Below, piece after piece: positions 45,536 to 58,109 of a stretch of DNA of 64,000 nt. Position numbers and translations under genes: made by a program. Source of the stretch: JAWKHR01 sp041394725 (GTDB lineage: Bacteria; Acidobacteriota; Vicinamibacteria; Vicinamibacterales; SCN-69-37); assembly GCA_041394725.1 (NCBI GenBank), contig JAWKHR010000032.1, positions 11,725 to 75,724 on the forward strand. Direction: 5' to 3'. How positions within the stretch are numbered: position 1 is the stretch's first letter; the number at the start of each line of letters is the position of its first letter. Under the pieces are notes generated by a model. The model was not told the DNA's origin. It ran no database searches and saw only the letters and a program-made list of their open reading frames with translations.

Positions 45536-48500
45536 GTGAAAACCCTGCGCCGGCGGAAGAAGCTCATCGAGGTCGCCTTGCCCCGACGCCATCAACGCCG
45601 CGAGCCGCCCGCGAAAAATCGATCCGCCACGGCCACCCGATACCCTGCACTTCTGGTGGGCCCGTCGGCGCCGCTGGCAGCTGCGCGGGCGGTGATCTTC
45701 CCGCAGATGGTCGATGACCCGTCGGAATATCTCGACGTCCTCCGGAGCGATCCGAAGCTCGTGCGGAAGGCGGAGGCCGGGCTCAGAGCGCGCATGAAGG
45801 TCTGGGAGCAGGCCCGCGACCTGGCGGAGAAGCCGAGAGGCACTTCCGCGCGCCCGCGCCAGAGCCGGGGCTGGTTCCTACGTTGGACGATGTGCTGACG
45901 GACCCGGAGCGGCAGCGGCTGTTTCGCATCATCGAGGATCTGGTCCTCTGGGAGAACACGACGAACGAGACCGGATTTCCAAGGCCGCGCGCGAGGAGAT
46001 CTGGCAGAGCTGGCGCTGGACGCGCCGAGAATGCCGGTCATCCGCGCGCGAAGGCACTCTTCGATCGCCACAAGCTCCCGCGTTCCACGATCCCTCTGCG
46101 GGCGGAGGCGCGCTGCCGCTCGAGCGCAGCGGCTCGGTCTCGAAAGCTACGCCAGCGACCTCAACCCTGTAGCGGTGCTCATTAACAAGGCGATGATCGA
46201 GATCCTGCCGCGGTTTGCGGGCAGGACGCCCGTGAACTGGAAGGGCAGCGCCAGGCCAAGCAGATGGACCGGGAGTGGCAGGGTGCGCAGGGGCTTGCCG
46301 AGGACGCGTTACTACGGCCAGTGGATGCGCCGGATGAGGTTGAGAAGCGCATCGGCCACCTCCTACCCGAGGGTCGAGGTCACCGCCGAGATGAGGAAGG
46401 CGCGGCCGGATCTGAGCCGTACGCCGGCCGCAGGCTCACGATCGCCTGGCTCTGGGCACGAACGGTGAAAAGCCCGAATCCGGCGTTTGCCAACATAGAC
46501 GCGCCGCTTCGCCTCGACCTTCATGTGCTTTCCACCAAGGCGGGCAAGAAGGCATATGTCGAGCCGGTGATCGAAAAGGGAAGTCCGTCCTCCGAAGCTC
46601 CTCGGCGCGCCGGCTACCGTTTCACCGTGAAGGTGGGAGAGCCGAAGGATGCGGCGGCGGCGAAGAACGGCACCAAGGCCAGCGGTCGCGGCGCGAACTT
46701 CCTTTAGGTGATGTCGCGGACCCCGATCGCGGGCGATTACATCAAGGCTGAGGGCAGCGCTGCTACGGGCGCGCGGCTGATGGCACCGTCGCCAACGGCG
46801 ACCGCGGGCGAGTGTTCCTCGGGCCGACGCCGGAAGCACGAGGCGGCGGCGCTGAAGGCGACGCCGGAGTGGAAGCCGGATGTCGAGTTCTTCTGGCAGG
46901 CGCTAGGGTTCCGCGTTGGCAACTACGGTATGACGAAGTGGAGCGACCTCTTTACCGCCCGCCAGCTCGTGGCGCCTACGACCTTCTGCGACTTGGTTGG
47001 CGAGGCGATGTATGCGTATCCGCCTTGATGCCCCGATGCCCGCCTCACCGATGACACTACGCCCCTGCGCGCCGGAGGCACCGGTGCGACTGCCATTCCT
47101 GAGGCTCTCGCATGCACTCGGGCTTATCAAGCAAGGCTGCGCGATTCATTACTACTCTCGCTACTTGGCGATCGGACGAGACGAAGCTGAGTAGGGCGTT
47201 CACTAGGAACGATGTACCAATCACTTGGGACTTCGCTGAGACTAATCCGTTTTCAGGGACTGGTGGTGATCTACGGGGTCTGGCGGATGGAACAGCCGAT
47301 GTGCTTCAGAACTCGCCGAGCAACCCGGGGGGCACAAGCGCGCAGGTGGATGCTCGCGACGAATGGTCGGATGTGCCGCGCGTTGTTTCGACGGACCCAC
47401 CCTACTACGACAATATTGGCTACGCCGACTTGTCAGATTACTTCTACGTATGGCTTCGGCGTTCCCTCCGACGAGTTTTTCCGGACCTGTTCGCCACCGT
47501 GACCGTGCCCAAGGCTGAAGAGCTGGTTGCCACTCCGGATCGGCACGGCGGCGCAAGAAAGGCCGCGGCCTTCTTCCTCGAAGGAATCACGCAAGCGATG
47601 CACCGTCTCGCCGACCAGGCCCACCCGGGCTTTCCGGTCACGATCTACTACGCCTTCAAGCAGTCGGAGAACGATTCCAACGCCGGGATCGCAAGCACGG
47701 GTTGGGAGACATTCCTCGATGGAGTAATCCGTGCGGGCTTCGGTGTCAGCGGCACTTGGCCCGTGAGAACAGAAGGCAAGACCCGCATGCGCGGCATGGC
47801 TTCCAATGCCCTCGCCTCCAGCATTATCCTCGTCTGCCGCCCGCGCGCTGCTGAAGCGCCCACGGCCACGCGCCGCGAGTTTGTCGCCGCGCTCAAGGCA
47901 GAGCTCCCGAAGGCGCTCGCGCACCTCCAGCGCGGCAACATCGCGCCGGTGGATCTGGCGCAGGCAGCCATCGGCCCTGGCATGGCGGTGTACACCCGCT
48001 ACGCCAGAGTGCTCGATGCCGAGGGCGAGCCGCTCAGTGTGCGCGAGGCGCTGGCGCTCATCAACCAGACGCTCGACGAGGCACTGGCCGAGCAAGAGGG
48101 GGACTTCGATGCCGACAGCCGCTGGGCGCTCGCGTGGTTCGATCAGAGCGGCTTCGACGGAGGCGAGTACGGCATCGCCGAGACGCTGAGCAAGGCCAAG
48201 AACACGAGCGTCGCGGGCATGGTCGAGGCGGGCATTCTCGAATCGAAACGCGGCCGGGTACGGCTCCTGAAGCCAGGGGAGCTGACCGCCAACTGGGACC
48301 CAGCCACAGACAGACGCCTCACGGCATGGGAGACCGTCCACCATCTTGTCCGCGTCCTCGGATCGGGAGGCGAACGTGCGGCGGCCGATGTCGTCGCCAA
48401 GCTCGGCGCGAGGGCCGAAGTCGCCCGCGAGCTCGCCTACCGCCTCTACACCCTGTGCGAGCGCAGGAAGCGTGCGGCCGAGGCGCTCGCCTACAACGGC

Positions 48501-48590
48501 CTGGTCCAGAGCTTCCCCGAGATCGTCAGGCTTGCCCGCGAAACGGGCAAGGCGACAGCCGAGCAGGTCGGACTGTTCGGAGCGGAGTGA
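45536..48590 (+). pseudogene. DUF1156 DNA methylase (COG1743 type), frameshifted
   Basis: From GTG 45536 (KTLRRRKKLIEVALP) recognisable pieces lie in all three frames. They are AREKSIRHGHP, AARAVIFPQMVDDPSEYLDVLRSDPKLVRKAE, TLDDVLTDPERQRLFRIIEDLVLWENTTNET, the SAM-binding HDPSAGGGALPLE, LNPVAVLINKAMIEI, ARTVKSPNPAFANID and EWKPDVEFFWQALGFRVGNYGMTKWSDLF. From 47,200 to the stop at 48590 one clean frame holds the catalytic DPPYYDNIGYADLSDYFYVWLRR and a long C-terminal domain. Around ten indels lie between 45.55 and 47.25 kb. Family role: large adenine-specific modification enzyme of DUF499/helicase defence clusters. As read, no full methylase could be made. Confidence 0.75.
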
Positions 48591-48594
48591 CAGA

Positions 48595-49911
48595 ATGAAG
48601 CCTATCGAGCCAGGTCGAAGTGACGGCACCGTGACGCGGGTCGAAGCTCTGGGATACCGGTCACTACGCTACGTCTCTCAGAGTCTGAGTCCATTTCACG
48701 TGCTCGTGGGGCCCAACGCCAGCGGCAAGTCTACGTTTCTCGACGTAGTTGCGTTCCTCGGTGACATGGTTCGTGCCGGGGTAGCAGCCGCCGTGCAGGG
48801 CGATCCGCGCTTCCAGATCCCCATGCGGGCGCCCGACGGCCGCCAGTTGACCTGGATGCGGAACCGTAATCGCTTCGAGGTTGCCGTCGAGCTGGCGATA
48901 CCGGCAGGACGGCGGCCCGGCTTGAAGGACGGCAGCAGCGACGCGTGCCGATACGAGGTGGCGATCGACGTCACCGGTCCCTTGCGCATTGTGGCTGAGA
49001 CGTTGTGGCTCAAGCCAGGCACCTCGACTTCGGTACCCTCCCCGCCGAAGCAAAGGATACTGTTTCCCCAGCCTCCGGCACCGCCCGACGGGATCGTTCG
49101 AGCCCCGAGGAAGCAGGCCCCGAAAGGCTGGAAGAAGATTGTCTCGCGTGGTGATGAGCCGGAACGTGTCACGTTTATCTCTGAAACATCCGGTTGGAAC
49201 AACCCATTCCGGATTGAAGCCGACAAGGCGGCCTTGGCCAGCTTGCCTGAAGACGAGGAGCGTTTCCCGGTCGCGACTTGGTTTCGGAAGCTGCTTGGAG
49301 AGGGTGTTCAGAGACTCGTGCTTTCCAGCGAGGACATGCGGCGTCCGAGTCCGCCAGGACGCTCTCGGGGGTACCTGCCTGACGGCTCCAACCTGCCGCA
49401 CGTCGTGCATGGACTTGAATCCACCCATCCGGACCGCTTTGCCCAGTGGATTGGCCATGTCCGAGAGGCGTTACCTGACGTTGAGGGCATTAAGACGCAG
49501 GAGAGGGACGAAGACAGGCACCGCTACTTGGTCCTGACGTACAGAAACGGACTGCAGGCACCTTCCTGGCTCGTGTCCGACGGAACCCTCCGACTGCTGG
49601 CCCTGACGCTCCTTGCGTATGTGCCGGAACTCTCGGGACTCTATCTGGTCGAAGAGCCTGAGAACGGGATTCATCCGCGGGCGGTCGAAACCATCTTCCA
49701 GTCGCTGTCCACTGTGTACGGTGCGCAGGTCCTTCTCGCGACACACTCGCCGGTCGTGGCAAGCATGGCTGAACTCGAGCAGGTCCTGTGCTTCGCGCGT
49801 ACCGCCGAGGGGGCAACGGACATCGTGCGCGGGAGTGAGCATCCACGGCTTCGGAGCTGGAAAGGCAGCATCGACATCGGGACTATGCTGGCGGCGGGAG
49901 TGCTGTCGTGA
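48595..49911 (+). CDS. OLD/RecF-like AAA ATPase of the defence block
   Basis: The protein has 438 residues from ATG 48595. Walker A is GPNASGKST (about residues 38-46), the ABC-like signature region is VSDGTLRLLALTLLAY, Walker B is LYLVEEPENGIHP, and the switch His is in ATHSPVVA. The arrangement is that of OLD/Smc-like ATPases (AAA_21) used in retron, Septu, Gabija and methylation-associated systems. No TOPRIM domain is fused. The next gene overlaps by four bases (GTGA) and may provide the effector. The gene is intact, unlike both its neighbours. Confidence 0.85.
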   Translation: MKPIEPGRSDGTVTRVEALGYRSLRYVSQSLSPFHVLVGPNASGKSTFLDVVAFLGDMVRAGVAAAVQGDPRFQIPMRAPDGRQLTWMRNRNRFEVAVELAIPAGRRPGLKDGSSDACRYEVAIDVTGPLRIVAETLWLKPGTSTSVPSPPKQRILFPQPPAPPDGIVRAPRKQAPKGWKKIVSRGDEPERVTFISETSGWNNPFRIEADKAALASLPEDEERFPVATWFRKLLGEGVQRLVLSSEDMRRPSPPGRSRGYLPDGSNLPHVVHGLESTHPDRFAQWIGHVREALPDVEGIKTQERDEDRHRYLVLTYRNGLQAPSWLVSDGTLRLLALTLLAYVPELSGLYLVEEPENGIHPRAVETIFQSLSTVYGAQVLLATHSPVVASMAELEQVLCFARTAEGATDIVRGSEHPRLRSWKGSIDIGTMLAAGVLS

Positions 49912-50535
49912 TTGACCTCATGTGCCTGACGGCCGACAAGAGCATAGAAGCCGCGATCGACGGCATCCTCCGGAGACCGCAGGCGCTTGGTATTCCGCCG
50001 TTTACATTCGAGACCGTAGTCCATCCTCGGCGCGATTCGGGGTGCTTTCACGAAGCCGGAGAGCTGCTTGGAGGCTATGTCGAGAGGGCCCGTCACGCGC
50101 TTGTCGTGCTCGATCACGACTGGGCGGAGCGTTCGGCGGATCTGCCGCTGACCTGGAGGCGAAGGCTGGAAGTCTCGCTGAAGTCTGTCGGCCCGGAAGA
50201 TTGGGCTAGGGCGGTCAGCTGATCGAGCCGGAGCTCGAAGCGTGGGTCTTCGTGGACTCGCCGCATGTTCCAGCCGCACTGGGATGGCCCGATTCTCTCA
50301 CCACCATGCGGACACGCTTGGAAGGCGAGGAAAGCATGGGCCCCCAGGTCACGGAAGCCCGCCGATCAAAGGCAGCCGTGGAATGGGTAACTTCTTTCAG
50401 GCGCGGCGCCTCTCGTCTTCGATCTACCGTGCGCTTGCACAGAAGGTCAGCCTGACGCATTGTACGGACCGGGCGTTTGTTCGCTTGGTGGATTTGCTAC
50501 GAACTTGGTTTGCCGCCGACTCGCAAGGAGACTGA
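49908..50535 (+). CDS. Small partner of the OLD-like ATPase (RloB/MAD4-like), frameshifted
   Basis: Starting at GTG 49908 (overlapping the ATPase stop), the first frame encodes MIDLMCLTADKSIEAAIDGIL and RARHALVVLDHDWAE. It then shifts near 50,215 to VIEPELEAWVFVDSPHVPAALGWPDSLTTMR, and again near 50,330 to PPIKGSRGMGNFFQARRLSSSIYRALAQK, ending at TGA 50535. Joined it has about 208 residues. The D-x-D in VLDHDW and the E-x-E in IEPELEAWVF recall acidic metal sites of TOPRIM-like effectors paired with such ATPases. This is a weak inference. The first part alone would be 104 residues. Confidence 0.5.
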
Positions 50536-50547
50536 TTCGACAAGCCA

Positions 50548-53891
<3,344 letters not shown>

Positions 53892-53953
53892 TCGGCGGAA
53901 GCGGGCTGGATGGGATCCGCCGGTCCGTTGCGCTTCGCTGGAAGGAGTTGGCA

Positions 53954-55054
53954 ATGGCCGGCAACGCCAAGGTGAGTATTCAGCTGCCCCCGCTGTCGCC
54001 TGAGCTTAGAGGAGCCTTCCAGAAATTCTACCAAGACGCCTACAATGGCGTTGAGCCAAGCTCAGAGGCGTTCGACGAAGCAGCGCTCAGGTACTTCGAT
54101 CACGCGCGAGAGAATCCAGACGCCGTCGATCAGTTCTTCGAGGCTTTCACTCTGCTTTGGAACGAGCGCCTCAGACGCGGTGAGTTTGGTCGCGCTTCAG
54201 ACGTATGGACGTGGGCCCTGCGGCCTGCCTTGGCCTGGGAGACACAGCGATCAGGACGCCTGCACAAGGGGGCGGCGTTTTACTTCGCTGCCATGACGGA
54301 AATCCTGGCGGGCGACTTAGTTGCAGGCTACTTGTACGCGCATCGAGCACTGGAAGAGGATCGCCTCACCCACCGATCCGCGACGCCTCAAACCCCTTCG
54401 CTCTCCCTGGTGGCTATCGATGCGGAGAATACCCATCAGGCATTCCGCGGTTGGGTAATGGAGAAGGCCAGGTTCCTGGAAGCCGCCCTCGCGACGTTTC
54501 GGCGCGAGAGCTCTCGCCGGTTCGGTTTCAAGGACCTGAGGTCGAAGTTTCTCGGCAAGCCTGAGTTCGTAGAGCCGACCTTTCTCTTCTCCTACTCCAT
54601 CGCGCGCCTGCGGCGCCTCGAGTCGCTCATGCCTGGCGGGTCTGACAGCGACTTCGCAGCACAGTTGCGTCTCAACATCCTGTTCGACCTGACTCTGGTC
54701 ATCGACCACCTGCTTCGCCCGTTTGCCCCCGGCAAGTGGCAGTTTATCGAGCTGGCTGAGGCTCTTTCGTCAAGGGCTCAGCTGGCAGTGGATCGGGCAG
54801 GGCTGCAGGCTATCAACGGTGGATTCAGGGAGGATTTCGCCGCGACAATGGCTGCTGTCCTGGAGGGACGGTATCGCGTTCCCAGCGGTCAGCAGTTGAG
54901 CGGCGCCGCGAAGGACCTAGCGGTTGCGTACGGGTGCCGCAACCGTGGAGCACACCATCTGTCGGGTGGAGCTGTTGTGTCCAAGAGTTTCGGCGCGCTT
55001 CGGCAGTCGCTCTTGAACACGGTCTTTCTGGCCGTCGATTCCTTGCCGGCCTAA
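53954..55054 (+). CDS. Unrecognised helical protein with C-terminal HEPN-like R-x4-H motif
   Basis: The protein has 366 residues from ATG 53954, with a strong GAAGGAG at 53941-53947. It is helical throughout and lacks signal or membrane segments. I do not recognise a family. Near the end GCRNRGAHHLSGG supplies R328-x4-H333, the spacing of HEPN RNases (R-x4-6-H), preceded by a helix with KDLAVAYG. It follows the DUF499 gene by 62 bp on the same strand, so it probably belongs to the same system, perhaps as a second effector or HEPN-fold partner. The gene is intact. Confidence 0.6.
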   Translation: MAGNAKVSIQLPPLSPELRGAFQKFYQDAYNGVEPSSEAFDEAALRYFDHARENPDAVDQFFEAFTLLWNERLRRGEFGRASDVWTWALRPALAWETQRSGRLHKGAAFYFAAMTEILAGDLVAGYLYAHRALEEDRLTHRSATPQTPSLSLVAIDAENTHQAFRGWVMEKARFLEAALATFRRESSRRFGFKDLRSKFLGKPEFVEPTFLFSYSIARLRRLESLMPGGSDSDFAAQLRLNILFDLTLVIDHLLRPFAPGKWQFIELAEALSSRAQLAVDRAGLQAINGGFREDFAATMAAVLEGRYRVPSGQQLSGAAKDLAVAYGCRNRGAHHLSGGAVVSKSFGALRQSLLNTVFLAVDSLPA

Positions 55055-55068
55055 GAGAAGAAGCATGG

Positions 55069-55332
55069 TCAACCGCGCACCCTTCGGTGGCTCGACCGAA
55101 ACGACGCCCGATAGCGGCCGCGGAGAGGCGAAAACAGCTCCGCTGGCGTGACGCCAAGGGCCAGCGCAATCCGGCCGATCACATCGAGAGACGGCCCGCG
55201 GCGGCCTCGCTCGATGTCGGACACGTATGTCCAGTGGAATTCGCCGCGCTCGGCCATCGCCTCCTGCGAGAGCCCCTGAGCCTCACGCAGAGAACGCACT
55301 CGAGCCCCGAACGCCTTCCGGAGGTCTTCCAC
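55069..55332 (-). CDS. XRE-family helix-turn-helix regulator
   Basis: The protein has 87 residues from GTG 55332. The Cro/C1-type domain is clear: FGARVRSLREAQGLSQEAMAERGEFHWTYVSDIERGRRGPSLDVIGRIALALGVTPAELF. The protein ends with a short basic tail. It converges on the HEPN-like gene (14-bp gap) and may regulate the defence block or the element. Confidence 0.82.
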   Translation of the reverse strand: MEDLRKAFGARVRSLREAQGLSQEAMAERGEFHWTYVSDIERGRRGPSLDVIGRIALALGVTPAELFSPLRGRYRASFRSSHRRVRG

Positions 55333-55381
55333 GCGGCAGATGTTGCGTGGGGCCGCGCAGGGCGAACATAGGCAGTTATGC

Positions 55382-55387
55382 TATGAT
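55382..55387 (+). promoter_or_regulatory. -10 box giving a leaderless transcript for the zinc-ribbon gene
   Basis: TATGAT lies 6 bp before ATG 55394. Transcription starting 7 bp after the box would begin at the A of the ATG, and no ribosome site is present. No convincing -35 box is seen. Confidence 0.35.
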
Positions 55388-55393
55388 CGGACC

Positions 55394-55741
55394 ATGCCCC
55401 ACCTCTTGTGCGCCGCCTGCCGAGAGCCGGTTAGCGTCGGGGCGACGCGTTGCCCGCATTGCCGCGCGGATCTGGATCGGGCATCGGTCGAGAACAAGCA
55501 GCGCGCCGGGTTGCTGCTGGTCGGCGTCCTACTGAGCCTGACCGTTATCGGTGCCGTCATCGGCCTTCCATTGGTCTTCATGGGCGTCACCGGGCTTGGT
55601 GTCAAGACACGCCAGCTCGTTGTGGACCTGGATGCACCAGAGCCGGAGGCCGCCGCGGACCAGGATTCGGTGCCGGAGCCGGAAGAGGTTCCGGACTCTG
55701 TTCCAAGTCCGAGCCCCAGCCGCTGGCAGCGAATGGGCTAG
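55394..55741 (+). CDS. Zinc-ribbon membrane protein
   Basis: The protein has 115 residues from ATG 55394. Two CxxC pairs form a zinc ribbon (LCAACREPVSVGATRCPHCRADL), followed by one or two membrane helices (GLLLVGVLLSLTVIGAVIGLPLVFMGVTG) and an acidic, Pro-rich tail. The function is unknown. It is divergent from the XRE gene with about 60 bp between starts. Confidence 0.65.
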   Translation: MPHLLCAACREPVSVGATRCPHCRADLDRASVENKQRAGLLLVGVLLSLTVIGAVIGLPLVFMGVTGLGVKTRQLVVDLDAPEPEAAADQDSVPEPEEVPDSVPSPSPSRWQRMG

Positions 55742-55805
55742 GCGGTCGCTGCCCACAGTGCTCGACGAAGTGGTAGTGGAGGCTCGATTTTCCTGGCTGG
55801 CAGTG

Positions 55806-55825
55806 GCCAGAAAATAGTTTCTGGC
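55806..55825. repeat. Perfect inverted repeat behind the zinc-ribbon gene
   Basis: GCCAGAAA and TTTCTGGC are perfect reverse complements around ATAG. It could be a hairpin ending the zinc-ribbon transcript, though without a T-run, or a protein site. The rest of 55,742-55,982 shows nothing recognisable. Confidence 0.4.
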
Positions 55826-55982
55826 GGACAGAGTGGGCTGCGAGCAGGGAGGAGCGCGCGACCCCGTGGGATAGCAGCGGAGTTCCCGCCGCCGCAAGCC
55901 GGGCCGGGGTCAAGTACACGGCCTCAGTCGCCTCAGGCCGCGCGAGGGTGAGAGTTAGCTTCAATCGAGTCGAATGTTGACG

Positions 55983-56303
55983 CTACCGTCTCTTCTTGGC
56001 TCGCTTGGACTTTGCCCAGCGGCGCTTGAGTGCTGCCACGATGCGCGCCCGTCCTTCCGGAGTGAGCGTCCGCTTCCGGCGAGGCTTCGTGCGACGTGCT
56101 GTCTTTCGCCTGGCGGATTTCGGCACGATCTCCGTGCCCAGGTCCTTGAGCATGCCTCGCGCCGCTTCAACGGCCTGCAGGAGCTCGGCAGCGACAGCCT
56201 CTCGGCGGCGCTTGAACGTGTCCACCTTGGCGGCAAGGCGGCCGATGGACTTTCCGATAGCAGCAGCCGATGCGCTGGCACGGCCTTCGCTTCGTCGCGG
56301 CAC
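55983..56303 (-). CDS. Small Lys/Arg-rich histone-like protein
   Basis: The protein has 106 residues. The N-terminal half is a likely coiled coil (IGKSIGRLAAKVDTFKRRREAVAAELLQAVEAARGMLKDLG). The second half is extremely basic (KSARRKTARRTKPRRKRTLTPEGRARIVAALKRRWAKSKRAKK). Small basic proteins of this kind with a TPEGRARI-x3-KRRWAK motif occur in Acidobacteriota and may bind DNA. It lies upstream of and opposite to the excisionase gene, so a role in element maintenance is possible. Confidence 0.6.
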   Translation of the reverse strand: MPRRSEGRASASAAAIGKSIGRLAAKVDTFKRRREAVAAELLQAVEAARGMLKDLGTEIVPKSARRKTARRTKPRRKRTLTPEGRARIVAALKRRWAKSKRAKKRR

Positions 56304-56490
56304 TGGGTTCCTCCTGTCGTGCCCAGTCTAATCGCGTGACGAAGCGTCGGAGGAGGAACGGCAACAGCGAAAGATCGAAATAGCGTGCAGATTCCTGTTG
56401 ACATGGTCCCACGCCAGCGGCGATAAGCGCGGCCGGTCGGCTTCGCTCCCGGATGGGGCCAGGGGGCGATCGCCAGCCGGGAAGGCATGG

Positions 56491-56787
56491 ATGAGGGATT
56501 TGGCTCACTTTTTCGAAGAACGCGGCGAGCCCGCGACCGGAGATGCCGGCGGTGAGGCCTGTAGGGTCCTCGGGTTCCCGGAGGGCAACGGGGGAACCAG
56601 TAGGGACCGCGAGCCCTTGCTTCTCCGGGTTGCGGAGGCAGCAGAGCTTCTCGCTATCTCGCGGTCGCGCTGCTACGAGCTGGCGGCTTCGGGAGTCCTA
56701 CCCAGCGTCCGAATTGGCCGGTCGTTGCGAGTGCCGCTGAAGCAGCTGCAAGAGTGGATCGCTCGGCGAACAAACTCCGCAGCCTAG
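56491..56787 (+). CDS. Excisionase-like HTH protein (Xis)
   Basis: The protein has 98 residues from ATG 56491. The C-terminal 55 residues are a MerR-like winged helix typical of excisionases: LLLRVAEAAELLAISRSRCYELAASGVLPSVRIGRSLRVPLKQLQEWI. The start is chosen for AAGG 8 bp upstream. It lies 28 bp before the integrase gene and should bend or mark att DNA for excision. Confidence 0.8.
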   Translation: MRDLAHFFEERGEPATGDAGGEACRVLGFPEGNGGTSRDREPLLLRVAEAAELLAISRSRCYELAASGVLPSVRIGRSLRVPLKQLQEWIARRTNSAA

Positions 56788-56815
56788 CGGCATCGGAGAT
56801 GAAAGGAGGTACCTC

Positions 56816-57958
56816 GTGGCAGGGAAGCGACGGGCTCGGGGAGCCGGCGAAGGGAATATCTATCGACGGGACGATGGCCGCTGGGTCGGGCGGCTTTCGG
56901 ACCGCCATCCCGACGGGCGCCGGCGGCGCGTCTGCGTCTACGGCAAGACCCGCTCAGAGGTCGTGGAAGCCCTCAGGAAGCGGCTGGAGGCTCAGCAGCA
57001 GGGCATGGTGGTGTCGTCCGGCAGGACGGCCCTGAGGCAGTTCCTGGAGTCCTGGCTCGAGGAGAGCGTCAAGCCCAAGGTGCGCGTCAGGACCTACGCG
57101 AGCTACGAGCAGGTCGTCAGGCTCCACATTCGGCCTCGGCTTGGCCACATCCCCCTGTCGAGATTGGCGCCACAGCACGTCCAGGCATGGATGAACGAGC
57201 TCGTGGCTGGCGGCCTGAGCGCCAGGACGTGCCTGTACGCCCGGGCCGTCCTCCGTGCATCGCTCTCTACGGCGCTTCGCTGGGGCCTGGTGTCCCGCAA
57301 CGTAGCCACCCTGGTCGATGCACCGCGAGCCATCCGACAGGAGATCGCGCCGCTCGATCCGGACCAAGCGCGATCCCTGCTGGCCAGCCTCCAGGGACAC
57401 AGGCTTCAGGCGCTCTTCACTGTGGCCGTCGCCCTCGGACTTCGCCAGGGGGAGGCGCTCGGGCTGCGATGGGATTCGGTGGACTTCGACGGGCGTGCGT
57501 TGCACGTACGAGCCGCGCTTCAGCGAACGAAGCGGCAGTGGCAACTGGTTGAGCCCAAGTCCGCTCGGTCCCGACGGTCCATCCCAATGCCCGATGTCGT
57601 GGTCGAGGCCCTCAGGGCCCATCGGACGAGACAGTTCCGGGAACGCCTGCTGGCCGGCGAAAAGTGGCGCGATACGGGGCTGGTGTTCGTCACCCGGACC
57701 GGAACGCCCCTGGAGTCGCGCAACGTGACCAGGACGTTCCAGAACCTGCTCAAACGGGCCGGCCTGCCCCGGATCCGGTTTCACGACCTGCGACATACGG
57801 CGGCCACGCTGCTGCTGGCGCAAGGAGTGGACCCGAGAACCATCATGGAAACGCTGGGCCATTCCCAGATCAGCCTGACGCTCAACACGTATTCGCATGT
57901 GCTCCCGGTCTTGAAGCGCGACGCGGCGGATCGGATGAACGAGCTGCTTGTGGGGTGA
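56816..57958 (+). CDS. int: Tyrosine recombinase (element integrase)
   Basis: The protein has 380 residues from GTG 56816, with AAAGGAGGT (56802-56810) in ideal position. The N-terminal AP2/arm-binding-like part (GEGNIYRRDDGRWVGRLSDRHPDG) is followed by the SAM-like core-binding domain (about residues 72-160) and the catalytic domain. Catalytic residues are R210 (GLRQGE), H323/R326 (FHDLRHTAA), H349 (LGHSQISLT) and Y359 (NTYSHV), all present. It should carry out integration into tRNA-Thr through the 52-bp core. It lies about 4.2 kb from the right att site, not directly beside it. Confidence 0.92.
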   Translation: MAGKRRARGAGEGNIYRRDDGRWVGRLSDRHPDGRRRRVCVYGKTRSEVVEALRKRLEAQQQGMVVSSGRTALRQFLESWLEESVKPKVRVRTYASYEQVVRLHIRPRLGHIPLSRLAPQHVQAWMNELVAGGLSARTCLYARAVLRASLSTALRWGLVSRNVATLVDAPRAIRQEIAPLDPDQARSLLASLQGHRLQALFTVAVALGLRQGEALGLRWDSVDFDGRALHVRAALQRTKRQWQLVEPKSARSRRSIPMPDVVVEALRAHRTRQFRERLLAGEKWRDTGLVFVTRTGTPLESRNVTRTFQNLLKRAGLPRIRFHDLRHTAATLLLAQGVDPRTIMETLGHSQISLTLNTYSHVLPVLKRDAADRMNELLVG

Positions 57959-58109
57959 GCAGGCGCCGGCGGCCTTGCATCGAGGTTGACTTCTTTCGCG
58001 CGCGACGCTAGAAGAGAACGCTAGTCAAACCAGCCCGCGTCCTGGCGCAACGAGCCGGAGCTCTGTCGCGAACGGACGGGTCGCACCACGAAGGAAGGCG
58101 CTGACATCG

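Noticed and set aside
47112..47230. Start of the methylase gene at 47,112 as an independent protein
   Set aside because: The sequence upstream to 45,536 encodes the missing N-terminal two thirds of the same DUF1156 family in other frames, so this is an internal piece.
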